A stretch of DNA of 64,000 bases. It comes from Zetaproteobacteria bacterium CG1_02_55_237. Its GTDB lineage: Bacteria; Pseudomonadota; Zetaproteobacteria; Mariprofundales; Mariprofundaceae. Below, one piece after another: positions 44,847 to 55,232 of the stretch (the first letter of the stretch is position 1; each line of letters opens with the position of its first letter). Below the pieces are notes generated by a model. It made no database searches. It saw nothing but the letters and a program-made list of their open reading frames with translations, and had not been told where the DNA came from. A program made the position numbers and the translations under genes. The stretch lies in contig MNXA01000049.1 in NCBI GenBank assembly GCA_001871195.1, positions 1 through 64,000 on the forward strand, written 5' to 3'.

Positions 44847-45830
44847 ATGACATATGACGTGTACGGCGTGGGCAACGCCATTATGGATTTGCAAGTGCAA
44901 TGCGATGACGCAGTTCTGGACAAAATCGGCGTGGAAAAAGGCATCATGACCCTGACCGAGGAGGCGCAGCAGCAGCATGTGCTCACCAGCCTGTCCGACC
45001 ACCCGGTCAACCAATGCTCCGGCGGCTCGGCAGCCAATACCATCGTCGGTCTTGCCGATTTCGGCGGCAAGGCAGCCTATGCCTGCAAGGTCGGCAACGA
45101 CGCCTTCGGCAGCCAGTATCTCAGTGAAATGCGCAAACTCGGTATTGCCGTCGAGGTGATGCCGAGTGCCGGGCAAACCGGTACCTGTGTGGTTTTGATC
45201 ACCCCGGATGCGCAGCGCACCATGCTCACCCACCTGGGTGTGTCATCCACCCTCGGGCCGGACGACATCGACGCCCGCGAAATTGCCAAGGCGAAGTATG
45301 TATATATCGAGGGTTATCTGTTTACCGGCGAGTCCACCAAAGCCGCCGCGCTGAAGGCCATCAAATTGGCCAAAGAGCAGGGAGTGAAGGTTGCCCTGAC
45401 CGTTTCTGACCCCTTCCTGATTGATCTGTTCCGCGACCAGTTCATTGAGCTGATTGAAGGGCCGGTAGACCTGCTGTTCTGCAACGAGCAGGAGGCACGT
45501 GCCCTGACCGGATTCGACAATCCGGTGGACTGTGCGCAGGCCATTCATAAACATGCCGAAAATGTTGCGCTCACCCTTGGCAGCAACGGCTCCATCCTGA
45601 TGCATGAAGGCCAGGTCATTGCCGTGGAAAGCATGCCGGTGAAGGCCGTGGATACGACAGGTGCCGGCGATATGTATGCCGCGGGCGTCCTCTACGGCAT
45701 CACCAACGGACTTTCCTGGCAACAGGCCGGGCATCTTGGCAGTCATGCTGCGGCCCAGATTGTTTCCCGCCTCGGTGCCCGCCTTCCCAAGAGTTACACA
45801 AAAGAAGAAATCCGGGCGCTGCTCGGTTAG
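44847..45830 (+). CDS. PfkB-family sugar/nucleoside kinase (adenosine-kinase-like)
   Basis: A 327-residue ribokinase-fold enzyme. The N-terminal [16 protein letters not shown] motif (about 54-69) and the C-terminal catalytic [14 protein letters not shown] (about 270-283) are intact. Overall order and length resemble bacterial adenosine kinases. The substrate is not settled; adenosine, inosine or a sugar is possible. GAAAGGAAG upstream favours ATG 44847 over the longer frame from 44805. It follows pmbA by 25 bases. Confidence 0.85.
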   Translation: MTYDVYGVGNAIMDLQVQCDDAVLDKIGVEKGIMTLTEEAQQQHVLTSLSDHPVNQCSGGSAANTIVGLADFGGKAAYACKVGNDAFGSQYLSEMRKLGIAVEVMPSAGQTGTCVVLITPDAQRTMLTHLGVSSTLGPDDIDAREIAKAKYVYIEGYLFTGESTKAAALKAIKLAKEQGVKVALTVSDPFLIDLFRDQFIELIEGPVDLLFCNEQEARALTGFDNPVDCAQAIHKHAENVALTLGSNGSILMHEGQVIAVESMPVKAVDTTGAGDMYAAGVLYGITNGLSWQQAGHLGSHAAAQIVSRLGARLPKSYTKEEIRALLG

Positions 45831-45839
45831 GATTCAGCC

Positions 45840-46484
45840 ATGCCATCCATCAAGGACATGCTCTCCGCCAACAAAAAGTGGGCGGATGAGATCAATGATC
45901 GCGACCCTGACTTTTTTGCACGCGTTTCGGCCAAGCAGACACCGGAGGTGCTGTGGATCGGTTGCTCCGACTCGCGTGTCGGACCGGACCAACTGGTCAG
46001 CGTGCCGATAGGCTCCATCTTTGTGCATCGCAATATCGGCAATATCTTCGCCACCAACGATCTGAACTGCCTTGCTGTTCTGGAGTTCGCCATTGATGAG
46101 CTGAAGGTGCCGAATGTCGTCGTTACCGGCCATTATGGCTGCGGCGGAGTGCATGCAGCCCTGTCGCACAGCGGCATCCAACCGGTGGACCTGTGGCTCG
46201 ACCAGATTCGTTTCATCTACCAGCGCCACGAGGCGGAGCTGGACGGGCTGAGCCATGAGGAGCGCTGGAACCGGCTGGCCGAGCTGAATGTCGAAGCCCA
46301 GGTGCACAACATCTGTCGCAATACCATTGTCCGCGAGGCATGGAAACGGGGGCAGGAGGTCAATGTCATCGGTTTGATCTACGATATTCATGACGGCAGG
46401 CTGCGCCAAATGGGCCTTGAGTTCAGCTCACTGGCCGAGTGGGAAGCATGCTATGGTGTAAAACGTACCTCTAACCAGACATAG
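45840..46484 (+). CDS. can: Beta-class carbonic anhydrase
   Basis: A 214-residue enzyme. The zinc ligands are visible: Cys42 with the Asp44/Arg46 dyad in CSDSR, and His98 and Cys101 in GHYGCGG. It resembles E. coli Can. It interconverts CO2 and bicarbonate and would supply CO2 to RuBisCO or bicarbonate to carboxylases. It follows the PfkB gene by 9 bases. Confidence 0.95.
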   Translation: MPSIKDMLSANKKWADEINDRDPDFFARVSAKQTPEVLWIGCSDSRVGPDQLVSVPIGSIFVHRNIGNIFATNDLNCLAVLEFAIDELKVPNVVVTGHYGCGGVHAALSHSGIQPVDLWLDQIRFIYQRHEAELDGLSHEERWNRLAELNVEAQVHNICRNTIVREAWKRGQEVNVIGLIYDIHDGRLRQMGLEFSSLAEWEACYGVKRTSNQT

Positions 46485-46568
46485 CTCTTACATGCAGCCC
46501 TTGAGGCTGTTCACATTTGATTGATTAATTAAACCCCTGCGGACCCGAACCTTCAGGCCCCCAAAACA

Positions 46569-47534
<966 letters not shown>

Positions 47535-47556
47535 CTATCTGCGCTCCCCTCACCGG

Positions 47557-48921
47557 TCAAAGCAGGAAGATGGTTGCCAGGCCCAGAAAAGCGAAAAAGC
47601 CGACCACATCTGTGACCGTCGTCAGGATCGTACCCGAGGCAAGCGCCGGATCGATCTTCATGCGCTGCAGGGTCAGCGGAATCATGGCTCCGGACAAACC
47701 GGCCATAATCAGGTTGATGAACATCGCCACGGCAATAACCAGGCCCAGCTTGTAACCCAGCAATGGAAACCACAGCGCAGCAACAACACCCATAACCAGC
47801 GCAAAGGCCAGCCCGGTAAACAGACTGACCGACACCTCTTTGATCAATGATCGTCGCGCGTTGTCAAAGGTCACACGACCAAGTGCAATGCCGCGCACAA
47901 TGACGGTCAGTGTCTGGGTGCCGGCAATGCCCCCCATGCTGGCGACAATCGGCATTAGCACGGCAAGTGCCACAATCTGTGCAATCGTTCCCTGAAACTG
48001 TGCAACCACCAGCGAGGCCAGGATCGCTGTACCCAGATTCACCATCAGCCAGATGCCCCGCCGCCAGGCGGTAATCCCCACCCGCTCGGAAATATCATCG
48101 TCACCCGACAGAGCAGCCAGACGATACATATCCTCGGTGGCCTCATCCTGCACAACATCGATGATATCATCGGCGGTGATGCGTCCGATCAGCACACCAT
48201 CGTCATCCACCACCGGCACAGCCAGCACATCGTATTTCTCAAACAACTGGACCACAGCTTCCTGATCCTGCCCGGCATGCACCCTTGGGAAGTCCTTGTT
48301 CTCCACGCTCGTCACCAACTGCTCCGGCTCGCAGAACAGCAGCTTATGCAGGGGGATCACCCCGACCAGACGATCATCATCATCAACGATGTAAACATAG
48401 TTTAGATTCTCGATCTCATGCCCGAAACGGCGCAGCACAAGCAACACCTTTTCCACCGTCCAGTCTGCACGCACCTTGAAAAGCTCGGCCTGCATCAGGC
48501 CACCGGCGGACTCCTCATCATGACCCAGCAAGGCTTCAAGACCACGGCGATCATCCGGCTCAAGTCGCTCGATCACCTCATCGGCAACGTCTTTATCCAC
48601 TGCCTGCAAAATATCTGCGGCATCATCGGAATCGAGATGTTCAAGGACATCCTCAATGTCGCTCGGCGCCAGCTTGGCCAGCAGGTCTTCCTGCATGCCT
48701 TCAGGCAATTCAAGTAGCACATCGCCGCGTTGCGCCTGAGGGATACGCTCAAGCAGAATCAGTCGCTCAGCGTCATCACGACAACCAAGCAACATGGCGC
48801 ATAATTCGCTGGCATGCAGCTTGCGCAAGCGATTACGCAGGGCGCGCGGACGCTCCACTGCCATAAGCAGCGCATCCTGCGATGAAAACTCCGTCTGAAT
48901 GTTGTTTTCGAGTTTTGCCAT
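47557..48921 (-). CDS. mgtE: Magnesium transporter MgtE
   Basis: A 454-residue protein: an N-domain of superhelical repeats (about 20-130), a CBS pair (about 135-265) and five membrane helices (about 285-450). MPIVASMGGIAGTQTLTVIV is the conserved pore segment. The N and CBS domains act as Mg2+ sensors that close the channel. The start at 48921 has GAGGGAG upstream; the frame to 48945 is less likely. Confidence 0.95.
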   Translation of the reverse strand: MAKLENNIQTEFSSQDALLMAVERPRALRNRLRKLHASELCAMLLGCRDDAERLILLERIPQAQRGDVLLELPEGMQEDLLAKLAPSDIEDVLEHLDSDDAADILQAVDKDVADEVIERLEPDDRRGLEALLGHDEESAGGLMQAELFKVRADWTVEKVLLVLRRFGHEIENLNYVYIVDDDDRLVGVIPLHKLLFCEPEQLVTSVENKDFPRVHAGQDQEAVVQLFEKYDVLAVPVVDDDGVLIGRITADDIIDVVQDEATEDMYRLAALSGDDDISERVGITAWRRGIWLMVNLGTAILASLVVAQFQGTIAQIVALAVLMPIVASMGGIAGTQTLTVIVRGIALGRVTFDNARRSLIKEVSVSLFTGLAFALVMGVVAALWFPLLGYKLGLVIAVAMFINLIMAGLSGAMIPLTLQRMKIDPALASGTILTTVTDVVGFFAFLGLATIFLL

Positions 48922-48998
48922 AGCTCCCTCTTTTGCGCATGCCAAGCCTACATGAGGCCGCGCCAGCGTAAAATCATCGTTTGCTATACCTTAAAACG

Positions 48999-49029
48999 AA
49001 AGCGCCCCCGGCTCAGCCGGGGGCGCTCA
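48999..49029 (-). terminator. Terminator of the acyl-ligase/HDO operon
   Basis: The strong inverted repeat GCGCCCCCGGC / GCCGGGGGCGC has a 3-base loop. On the minus strand it is followed by TTTCGTTTT. It lies 26 bases after the last gene (49055-49732). Confidence 0.88.
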
Positions 49030-49054
49030 CATCATAAAGCTGCCAGGTCGGCGT

Positions 49055-49732
49055 CTACTTGATGTGCAATTTTTTCTTCACCGCAGCAAGCTTTTCAGCA
49101 GCCTCGGCCTTACGCCCCTGCGAATAGACAGGCCGCTCAACCACATCCTGAAGGGCAATCACCTTCTCGAAATAGGGCAAAGCATTCTCGTATTTCTTCT
49201 GCTCCAGCCAGTAATCGCCCATGAAATAGTTCGCATCCATATCGTCTGGCGCCAATGCAATCGCCTTATTCAGATATTGCAGAGCCTTGTCCTTATCCCC
49301 GAAACCGATAAACCCGCCAGGAACCATGTAATAAAAACTACCCAATGTGGTGTAGATAGAGCCATGCATGGACAGCGGATCGATTTTCTCCGCCGCCAAC
49401 AGCAGATCGCGTCCCTGCTCCATCTGCGGCATGGCATTGAACAGCGAGGACATGCCACCCATGGCGCCGGCATAACCGGCACGGATAATCGCCTCCCAAA
49501 TCTTCGGCTCGGCGCGTTGCGGATATTTGGCAGCCAGCCCGGCAGAACTATCAACCAGCGCCTTGAACACGGCTTCCTTCTGCCCTTCGGCTGTAGCGTA
49601 GTTAGCCTTGGCCCACTGGTGTTGCAAGTCCAGCACGGCTTCATTGACTTCATCGGCCTGGGCGGTCGCCAATGGTGCTGCCAGCAACATGATGGCCAGC
49701 AGGCTGCCCAGCATTGTACGTATCGTTCTCAT
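49055..49732 (-). CDS. Exported TPR-repeat protein
   Basis: A 225-residue protein with a signal peptide (about 1-27, cleavage near ATAQA). The mature part is helical, with at least two TPR units at about 140-175 (ALQYLNKAIALAPDDMDANY) and 176-200. Its family is not recognised. It lies 9 bases after the SDR gene and ends the five-gene operon. It may be a periplasmic scaffold or lipid-handling factor for the operon's product. Confidence 0.75.
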   Translation of the reverse strand: MRTIRTMLGSLLAIMLLAAPLATAQADEVNEAVLDLQHQWAKANYATAEGQKEAVFKALVDSSAGLAAKYPQRAEPKIWEAIIRAGYAGAMGGMSSLFNAMPQMEQGRDLLLAAEKIDPLSMHGSIYTTLGSFYYMVPGGFIGFGDKDKALQYLNKAIALAPDDMDANYFMGDYWLEQKKYENALPYFEKVIALQDVVERPVYSQGRKAEAAEKLAAVKKKLHIK

Positions 49733-49741
49733 AATAACCCC

Positions 49742-50536
49742 TTAGTTTCCTTTTTCCTTGGCAAAGGCGCGTGCAATTCGATTCTGGGCAGCAAGGGCCT
49801 TGTCAACCAGTCTCGGGAAGCGCTGATTAATCTGTACAAACAGCGATTCCGGAAACCCGATATAAACTTCCTTGCGGTCATTGTTGATGGCCTGAAGAAT
49901 CTTTTCGACCACCAACTCAGGCGTATCCATATTCATCTTGGTTGCCGCGCCCATGCGCATGATGCGACCGGTATTGAGCGGGGTTTTCACGGCACGCGGT
50001 GCCAGATACATCACCTTGATCGGGGTGTCATGCAGCTCGCGACGCAGAGCCTCTGAAAAACCGCGCAGGCCGAACTTGCTGGCAGAATAAGCGGTGAAAT
50101 AAGCGAACCCGATCGAGCCAAACACCGATCCAACATTGATAATGCGGCCCTGATTGCGCTCCAGCATGCCGGGCAGAAGATGCCGTGTAAGGCGCATCGC
50201 GCCCAACAGATTGACCCCGATGATGCGCTCCATCACCTCAAGGTCTTCTTCCTCGAAGCAGCGGAAACTCATCAGGCCGGCCAGATTGATCAGTACATCA
50301 ACCTTCCCCAGCGCCTTTTTGGCCGCATCAGCCACCGCCAGACAGCCCTCGGCGGAAGACAGATCGCCGGCAATGACCTTGCTGTGCTTGATGCCGGCGG
50401 CGACTTCCTTCAGGGCATCCTCATTAGCATCCACCAGTGCCATATTCGCACCTTGCCCGGCAAGACTTGCCGCCAACAGGCGTCCGATACCTCCGGCCGC
50501 CCCGGTCAGAACAACATTCTTATCACGCAGATCCAC
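49742..50536 (-). CDS. Short-chain dehydrogenase/reductase
   Basis: A 264-residue classical SDR. The cofactor loop is TGAAGGIGRLL (11-21), NLAG is present near 88, and the catalytic Ser and Y-S-A-S-K near 150-156. The Asp at the end of strand 2 (LVDANED) suggests NAD over NADP. A C-terminal basic segment QRFPRLVDKALAAQNRIARA may reach the membrane. GTG is the start codon, and it shares its G with the stop TAG of the upstream gene. It probably oxidises or reduces a fatty alcohol, ketone or aldehyde made by the operon. Confidence 0.85.
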   Translation of the reverse strand: MDLRDKNVVLTGAAGGIGRLLAASLAGQGANMALVDANEDALKEVAAGIKHSKVIAGDLSSAEGCLAVADAAKKALGKVDVLINLAGLMSFRCFEEEDLEVMERIIGVNLLGAMRLTRHLLPGMLERNQGRIINVGSVFGSIGFAYFTAYSASKFGLRGFSEALRRELHDTPIKVMYLAPRAVKTPLNTGRIMRMGAATKMNMDTPELVVEKILQAINNDRKEVYIGFPESLFVQINQRFPRLVDKALAAQNRIARAFAKEKGN

Positions 50537-51216
50537 TACTTGCTCCCGGAAAGCGTTGTCAGAGGCAGACTGCGGAATACATCGCCATACAGCTTGTACA
50601 TCATGCGTGCGCAGTGAATCACAGACTGTTTGTCATCCTCTTCGACCAGCTGGTTCATCAGCTTCTCATAGAAATCCACATGGCTGATGTCCAGTGAACC
50701 ATGCGAATTCAGGTAGGAAAATGCTTTTTTAGGCAGCTTCAGCGCCACCTCGATGCGTTCGGCAGCCTGCGTGGCCAGCGATACACTGGTACCTTCAAGA
50801 ACCAGCACCATGCCGAAGAAACCGACCGGATTGCGCCGATGAATGATATCGTAGGCATAAGCAACCATCATCTCGGTTTCGGGATGCGGCGTGCCATGCC
50901 GTACAGCTTCCTTATCCCCGCCGCAGGCAGCGATATCGTTGAGGATCCATTCCTGATGCCCCATCTCCTCTTCGATGTACTCGCCGATGGCCGTGCGCAG
51001 CCATTCCAGCCGCCCGGGCAAAGCGCCACCGCAGGCCATCAAAAGCGGGATGGTGTGCTTCACATGGTGATAGGCCTGACCGAGAAAGGCGGTATAGCTA
51101 TCCAGGGCGATATCGCCCGTAGCACCCTTCTGGATAAACGGAATCGACAACAAATCTTTGCGTGCATCCTCTGTGGCTGCCAACAACTCATCATAGAAAT
51201 TTTTCTGATTACTCAT
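50536..51216 (-). CDS. Haem-oxygenase-like diiron oxidase/oxygenase (UndA/CADD type)
   Basis: A 226-residue all-helical protein of the TenA/haem-oxygenase fold. The residues fit a non-haem diiron site: Glu84 and His87 (EEEMGHQEW), Glu141 (VLEGTS), and His172, Asp176 and His179 (HGSLDISH, the H-x3-D-x2-H of the last helix). His50, His51 and His54 lie in an earlier helix. This pattern matches the HDO superfamily, whose members decarboxylate fatty acids to alkenes (UndA) or self-process (CADD), rather than thiamin-degrading TenA. The start ATG lies one base after the stop of the acyl-ligase gene, with GGGGAG inside its last codons. Confidence 0.8.
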   Translation of the reverse strand: MSNQKNFYDELLAATEDARKDLLSIPFIQKGATGDIALDSYTAFLGQAYHHVKHTIPLLMACGGALPGRLEWLRTAIGEYIEEEMGHQEWILNDIAACGGDKEAVRHGTPHPETEMMVAYAYDIIHRRNPVGFFGMVLVLEGTSVSLATQAAERIEVALKLPKKAFSYLNSHGSLDISHVDFYEKLMNQLVEEDDKQSVIHCARMMYKLYGDVFRSLPLTTLSGSK

Positions 51217-51217
51217 G

Positions 51218-52720
51218 TTACTCCCCATAGATGGAATTTATTCGTTCTCCATAAACCTTCATGATCGCTTCACGGCGTGGCCTTCCTGTCCCGGTGAAAA
51301 GGCCATTGGCCAATGAAAACGGAGCATCGGCAAGCAGCCATCGGCTAACCCGCGCATAATCCGGCAACTGGGCATTGGCGGCATCGACATATTGTTGCAC
51401 ATGCGATTTATCCACGCCATCCCGCGGCGTCAGTATGGCCACATTGAAGGCCCTGGACTCACCGAAGACCACAGCCTGTGCGATACCCGGCTGGATGGTC
51501 AACTCCCGCTCTACCCATTCCGGCGATACATTGCGCCCGAATGCAGTGATGAAAATATGCTTCTTGCGACCGGTGATATGCAGAAAACCATCCTTGTCGA
51601 GATGGCCGATATCGCCAGTGGCATAATAACCGTCCTCAGGTGCTGTCCCCGGTTGCCCAAGGTAGCCGGAAAACAGCGCACCCTTGACCAGAATCTCGCC
51701 ATCCTCGGAAAATTTCAGCTGCACATGCGCAAGCGGCTTGCCCACAGCACCTGCCTGCACCGCGCCCGGCGCATTCACCGCTACCACACTGCCCGCCTCT
51801 GAAAGACCGTAACCCTCGAACACCGGCAGCCCCAATGCTTTCGCCTGTTGTAATTGCTGCAGCGATACCGGCGCACCGCCCACCGCAGCATAGCGCAGAC
51901 CCTCGGGGCGCTTGCCGGATGCGTGCACGGCAGATACCAGAGCCAGCAACATCTGCGGTATGAGGATGCAGGTTTTAATTTCAAAACCGATCATGGCACG
52001 TAAAAAGGCAGCAGCATCCAGACCCGAAGAGCCCTTCAGGCCGACGGCAGCAAGACCGGGCAGCACACAGGTCGCACCGGCCAGCAGCGGCACATACACC
52101 CCACCGATATTCTCCAACAGCGTGGCCAGCGGCAGGGCGCAAAGATGCCTGTCATTTGCTTCGGCTCCGCAGGCCCGTTGCAGCGAGCCGGCAACCGTCT
52201 CAATGGTCTGTTGTGTCAGACATACACCCTTGGGGTCTCCGGTAGTGCCGGAGGTGAAGGTGATCTTGGCAATACCCTGTGGAATCAGCCCCGGACGCGC
52301 TGCAGGAAGTTGCAATACGGTAATACTGCGCCCGGCAATACTGAGTTGCTGCTCTCCGACAACTTCAAGGCTGATGGCCGCCAGAAGAGTGTGCAGCGCT
52401 TCCGGCTGGTCAGTAAAGATCAGTTCAATTCCGGCGGAAGCAATCAAATGGGCAATCTGGCGCGGGGAAAAAAACAGTGGCAAAGGCACGCAGGGAATCT
52501 CGGCCTGCACCGTAGCCAGATCACTGATCACCCAGGCAGGCGTATTGTCCATCAACAGACCGACTGCCGCGGGTTTATGTTTACCCAAGGCCTTGGCCAC
52601 GTTTCGAATTCCCTCACTCAGCGCGGCATAGCCAACATCACCGCCGACACCGTCCGTTAACGCCAGTTTCTCCGGATCGAGTCTGGCATGATCTTCAATG
52701 GCCTGAAGTACACTGCTCAT
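51218..52720 (-). CDS. Acyl-AMP/acyl-CoA ligase (AMP-dependent synthetase)
   Basis: A 500-residue ANL-family enzyme. The phosphate loop is FTSGTTGDPKG (about 155-165). FEGYGLSEAGS near 295-305 is the adenine-binding motif, and YATGDIGHLDKDGFLHITGR (about 370-390) is the hinge. The size, without long extensions, suggests activation of a fatty acid to acyl-AMP and then acyl-CoA or acyl-ACP. It overlaps the upstream gene as ATGA. The likely role is to activate or recapture the fatty substrate of the diiron enzyme encoded next. Confidence 0.9.
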   Translation of the reverse strand: MSSVLQAIEDHARLDPEKLALTDGVGGDVGYAALSEGIRNVAKALGKHKPAAVGLLMDNTPAWVISDLATVQAEIPCVPLPLFFSPRQIAHLIASAGIELIFTDQPEALHTLLAAISLEVVGEQQLSIAGRSITVLQLPAARPGLIPQGIAKITFTSGTTGDPKGVCLTQQTIETVAGSLQRACGAEANDRHLCALPLATLLENIGGVYVPLLAGATCVLPGLAAVGLKGSSGLDAAAFLRAMIGFEIKTCILIPQMLLALVSAVHASGKRPEGLRYAAVGGAPVSLQQLQQAKALGLPVFEGYGLSEAGSVVAVNAPGAVQAGAVGKPLAHVQLKFSEDGEILVKGALFSGYLGQPGTAPEDGYYATGDIGHLDKDGFLHITGRKKHIFITAFGRNVSPEWVERELTIQPGIAQAVVFGESRAFNVAILTPRDGVDKSHVQQYVDAANAQLPDYARVSRWLLADAPFSLANGLFTGTGRPRREAIMKVYGERINSIYGE

Positions 52721-53355
52721 GATCGTCCCCTTTGCTCACGGGAATTGCGTTTACCTTCCTGCAGGCCCGTCCGCCACAGAGGCTGCAACACTTCGCGGGC
52801 AAAACGCAGTGCCCAGTAGCCCTTCATGATATTACCGGCCATAACCAGCGGCCCCGACTGGTAATAACGGCCCCAACGTTTCAAGTCTTCACTTTTCAGC
52901 CGCGAGGTATCGGCTACGCCGACCTGCTCGGTTTCAATGCCCAATCGCCTGAAGCCGTTGCGCAGTTTCTTCACGCCGGTAAACACCACCCACTGATAAC
53001 CCATACCCGAAAGATAGGCGGTTAAAGCAGTAATGGCAGCTCGCCCGCCACCCGGATGGGCATCAGCCAGATTACCAACCTCCACAATACTGTCGCGCGA
53101 GATAATCTGGCCGTATGTGCGGCTCAGGACTTCTTCAACAGGATCATCCAGATAGGTTTCCAGAAACAGCCTATGCTCAGCAGCGGGGCGATAACCAGCC
53201 GCAGCAATCAATTCGCCGGCATCGGTGTTCAAGCGTAGAAGGTTGGGCATGAAAGAGCGGATATCGGCGCTGTATTCAAGGCCGAAACGGTCGTGAATAA
53301 AACGCTCGATCGTTTTCCGGTCCGCGTGCCCGATATCGATGTCCTCGATTTTCAT
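52717..53355 (-). CDS. Thermostable haemolysin family protein (T_hemolysin, GNAT-like)
   Basis: A 212-residue protein matching the Vibrio delta-VPH 'thermostable haemolysin' family. Marks are MPNLLRLNTDAGELIAAAGY, LFLETYLDDPVEEVLS, VEVGNLADAHPGGGRAAITA and VVFTGVKKLRNGFRRLGIE. The strand-helix order and the VGNLA/GGGRA loop recall N-acyltransferases, so the haemolysin name is probably historical. It is first in the operon, suggesting an acyl-transfer step coupled to the acyl ligase. The start at 53355 has AAAGGA upstream; the frame to 53463 is probably not used. Confidence 0.82.
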   Translation of the reverse strand: MKIEDIDIGHADRKTIERFIHDRFGLEYSADIRSFMPNLLRLNTDAGELIAAAGYRPAAEHRLFLETYLDDPVEEVLSRTYGQIISRDSIVEVGNLADAHPGGGRAAITALTAYLSGMGYQWVVFTGVKKLRNGFRRLGIETEQVGVADTSRLKSEDLKRWGRYYQSGPLVMAGNIMKGYWALRFAREVLQPLWRTGLQEGKRNSREQRGRS

Positions 53356-53676
53356 CCTGTGTCCTTTACCCCATTCCTTCCAACTTGTGCGTGATCCTCC
53401 ACGCCAAGCTGAAACAGACATGAAACGCTCTGCCGCAAAGCACATGCCAAAACAGGGCCCCACCTGTGGCTTTCATGAACCAAGCTCATATCCTCCCACG
53501 GCGCAAGCCTGCATCTGAATATTAGGCATCCAAAGCCGGCCGGTTCGGCATGTTATAGCGCCTGTTATGTAATGTCATCGGGGCAGCATAAGCCCCAAGT
53601 CGTACCGATTCGTGATAGCCCTTAGCAAAAACACACAGGCTTGCACCTCCTCGCATGCATGTCAGCCTGCGCCGCC
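53356..53676. other. Divergent intergenic region between T_hemolysin gene and tgt
   Basis: No gene is seen. A short hairpin GGGGC-N7-GCCCC occurs about 90 bases before tgt and could be part of its leader, but I cannot assign a preQ1 riboswitch. The region should hold the promoters of both divergent units. Confidence 0.45.
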
Positions 53677-54825
53677 ATGTGCGCCCTGAAATTTGAGATT
53701 CTGACCCGTGCCGAAGGCAGCAATGCCCGGCGCGGCCGCATGCATCTGGCCCACGGCAGCGTGGAAACGCCGGCTTTCATGCCGGTCGGTACCCAGGCCA
53801 CAGTAAAAAGCATGACGCCGCACGATCTGCATGAACTGGGCGCGGAAATCATTCTCGGTAACACCTATCACCTGATGCTGCGCCCCGGTGGCGATCTGAT
53901 CGAAAAATTCGGCGGCCTGCATGGCTTCATGGCCTGGGACGGCCCGATCCTGACCGACTCCGGCGGCTTTCAGGTCTGGTCACTGGGCGATCTGCGCAAG
54001 ATTGAGGAGCACGGCGTGCGCTTCCGCTCGCATATCGACGGTTCCGAATTCTTCCTGGGCCCGCGTGAAAGCATGCATATCCAGCAGCAGCTGGGCAGCG
54101 ATATCGTCATGAGCTTTGATGAGTGCACGCCCTACCCGGCGGAAAAGGATGCAGCGCGAGCCTCCATGCAGATGTCCATGCGTTGGGCGCGCGAATGCCG
54201 CGAACACCTGCCGGCAAACGATAAACAGGCACTGTTCGGCATCGTGCAGGGCGGCATGTATGGCGATCTGCGTATCGAATCGCTACAGGAACTGCTGGAT
54301 ATCGGATTTGAGGGTATTGCCATCGGCGGATTGTCGGTCGGCGAGCCGAAGGATGAGATGATGGGTATGCTTGATGCCCTGGCCCCGCACCTGCCCGAAG
54401 CACAACCGCACTACCTGATGGGTGTGGGTACCCCGGCTGATCTGATTGAGGGGATTGATCGCGGCATCGATATGTTTGACTGCGTCATGCCGACGCGAAA
54501 CGCACGCAATGGCACGCTATTCACCGATCATGGCACCTTCAACATCAAGGCAGCCCGCTTTCGTGATGATCCCGAGCCAATCATGACCGGCTGCGAATGC
54601 TATACCTGCCGCCATTTCTCGCGTGCCTACCTGCGCCATTTATACGTCAGCCGCGAACTGTTAAGTTCGAGGTTGAACACCATGCACAATCTTCACTACT
54701 ATTGCGCGCTCATGCGACGGGCGCGGAAGGCCATCGAAGAAAACCGCTGGACCGGATTCCGCAATCAATTCCTGTCCACCTACCATGCGAACGCAGATAG
54801 CGCGCATGCATATTCGGGAGAATAA
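53677..54825 (+). CDS. tgt: tRNA-guanine transglycosylase
   Basis: A 382-residue TIM-barrel enzyme that exchanges guanine 34 for preQ1 in tRNAs with GUN anticodons. DSGGFQVWSL holds a catalytic Asp, and FDCVMPTRNARNG carries the other. The zinc site CECYTCRHFSRAYLRH is near residue 305. The start MCALKFEI is preferred; the longer frame from 53641 adds 12 residues of odd sequence. It heads the classic tgt-yajC-secD-secF order. Confidence 0.96.
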   Translation: MCALKFEILTRAEGSNARRGRMHLAHGSVETPAFMPVGTQATVKSMTPHDLHELGAEIILGNTYHLMLRPGGDLIEKFGGLHGFMAWDGPILTDSGGFQVWSLGDLRKIEEHGVRFRSHIDGSEFFLGPRESMHIQQQLGSDIVMSFDECTPYPAEKDAARASMQMSMRWARECREHLPANDKQALFGIVQGGMYGDLRIESLQELLDIGFEGIAIGGLSVGEPKDEMMGMLDALAPHLPEAQPHYLMGVGTPADLIEGIDRGIDMFDCVMPTRNARNGTLFTDHGTFNIKAARFRDDPEPIMTGCECYTCRHFSRAYLRHLYVSRELLSSRLNTMHNLHYYCALMRRARKAIEENRWTGFRNQFLSTYHANADSAHAYSGE

Positions 54826-54829
54826 ACCT

Positions 54830-55183
54830 ATGAACCATATCAACCGATTCCTCAGTCACACTGGTGCTGCAGCCGGTATCCTGCTTGCCCTGTCACCAAA
54901 CGCACTGGCCGCTGCAGAGCCAATGGGTGGTGGTATTGCCCAGCTGGTACCGCTGGTGCTGATCATCGTCATTTTCTATTTCCTGCTCATCCGCCCGCAG
55001 CAGAAGCGCCTGAAAGCGCATCAGGCCATGATCGGCGAACTGAAAAAAGGTGACAAAGTGCTTACTTCCGGCGGCATCATCGGCACCGTGCAGGATGTCA
55101 GCGAGGATACCCTGCGCATTGAAATCGCCGACAAGGTGCGTGTTACCGTAAAACGTGACACCATCACCTCGCTGGCTGACTGA
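54830..55183 (+). CDS. yajC: Preprotein translocase accessory subunit YajC
   Basis: A 117-residue protein with one membrane helix (about 40-57, LVPLVLIIVIFYFLLIRPQQ) and a beta-rich C-terminus (GDKVLTSGGIIGTV). It has an unusual cleavable-looking hydrophobic N-terminus (1-27) before the usual helix. It associates with SecDF. GGGAGAATAAACC lies before the ATG, four bases after the tgt stop. Confidence 0.93.
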   Translation: MNHINRFLSHTGAAAGILLALSPNALAAAEPMGGGIAQLVPLVLIIVIFYFLLIRPQQKRLKAHQAMIGELKKGDKVLTSGGIIGTVQDVSEDTLRIEIADKVRVTVKRDTITSLAD

Positions 55184-55232
55184 ACAAGGCCGGAGTACAT
55201 TCACCGATAACCACTGAGACAAAGGAAACACC

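Noticed and set aside
49064-50056. 330-codon plus-strand frame across the TPR and SDR genes
   Set aside because: It spans two well-supported genes on the other strand and their boundary; His- and Arg-rich composition is typical of a shadow frame.
53580-53600. preQ1 riboswitch before tgt
   Set aside because: Only a 5-bp hairpin is seen; the A-rich tail and conserved loop of preQ1 aptamers are lacking.
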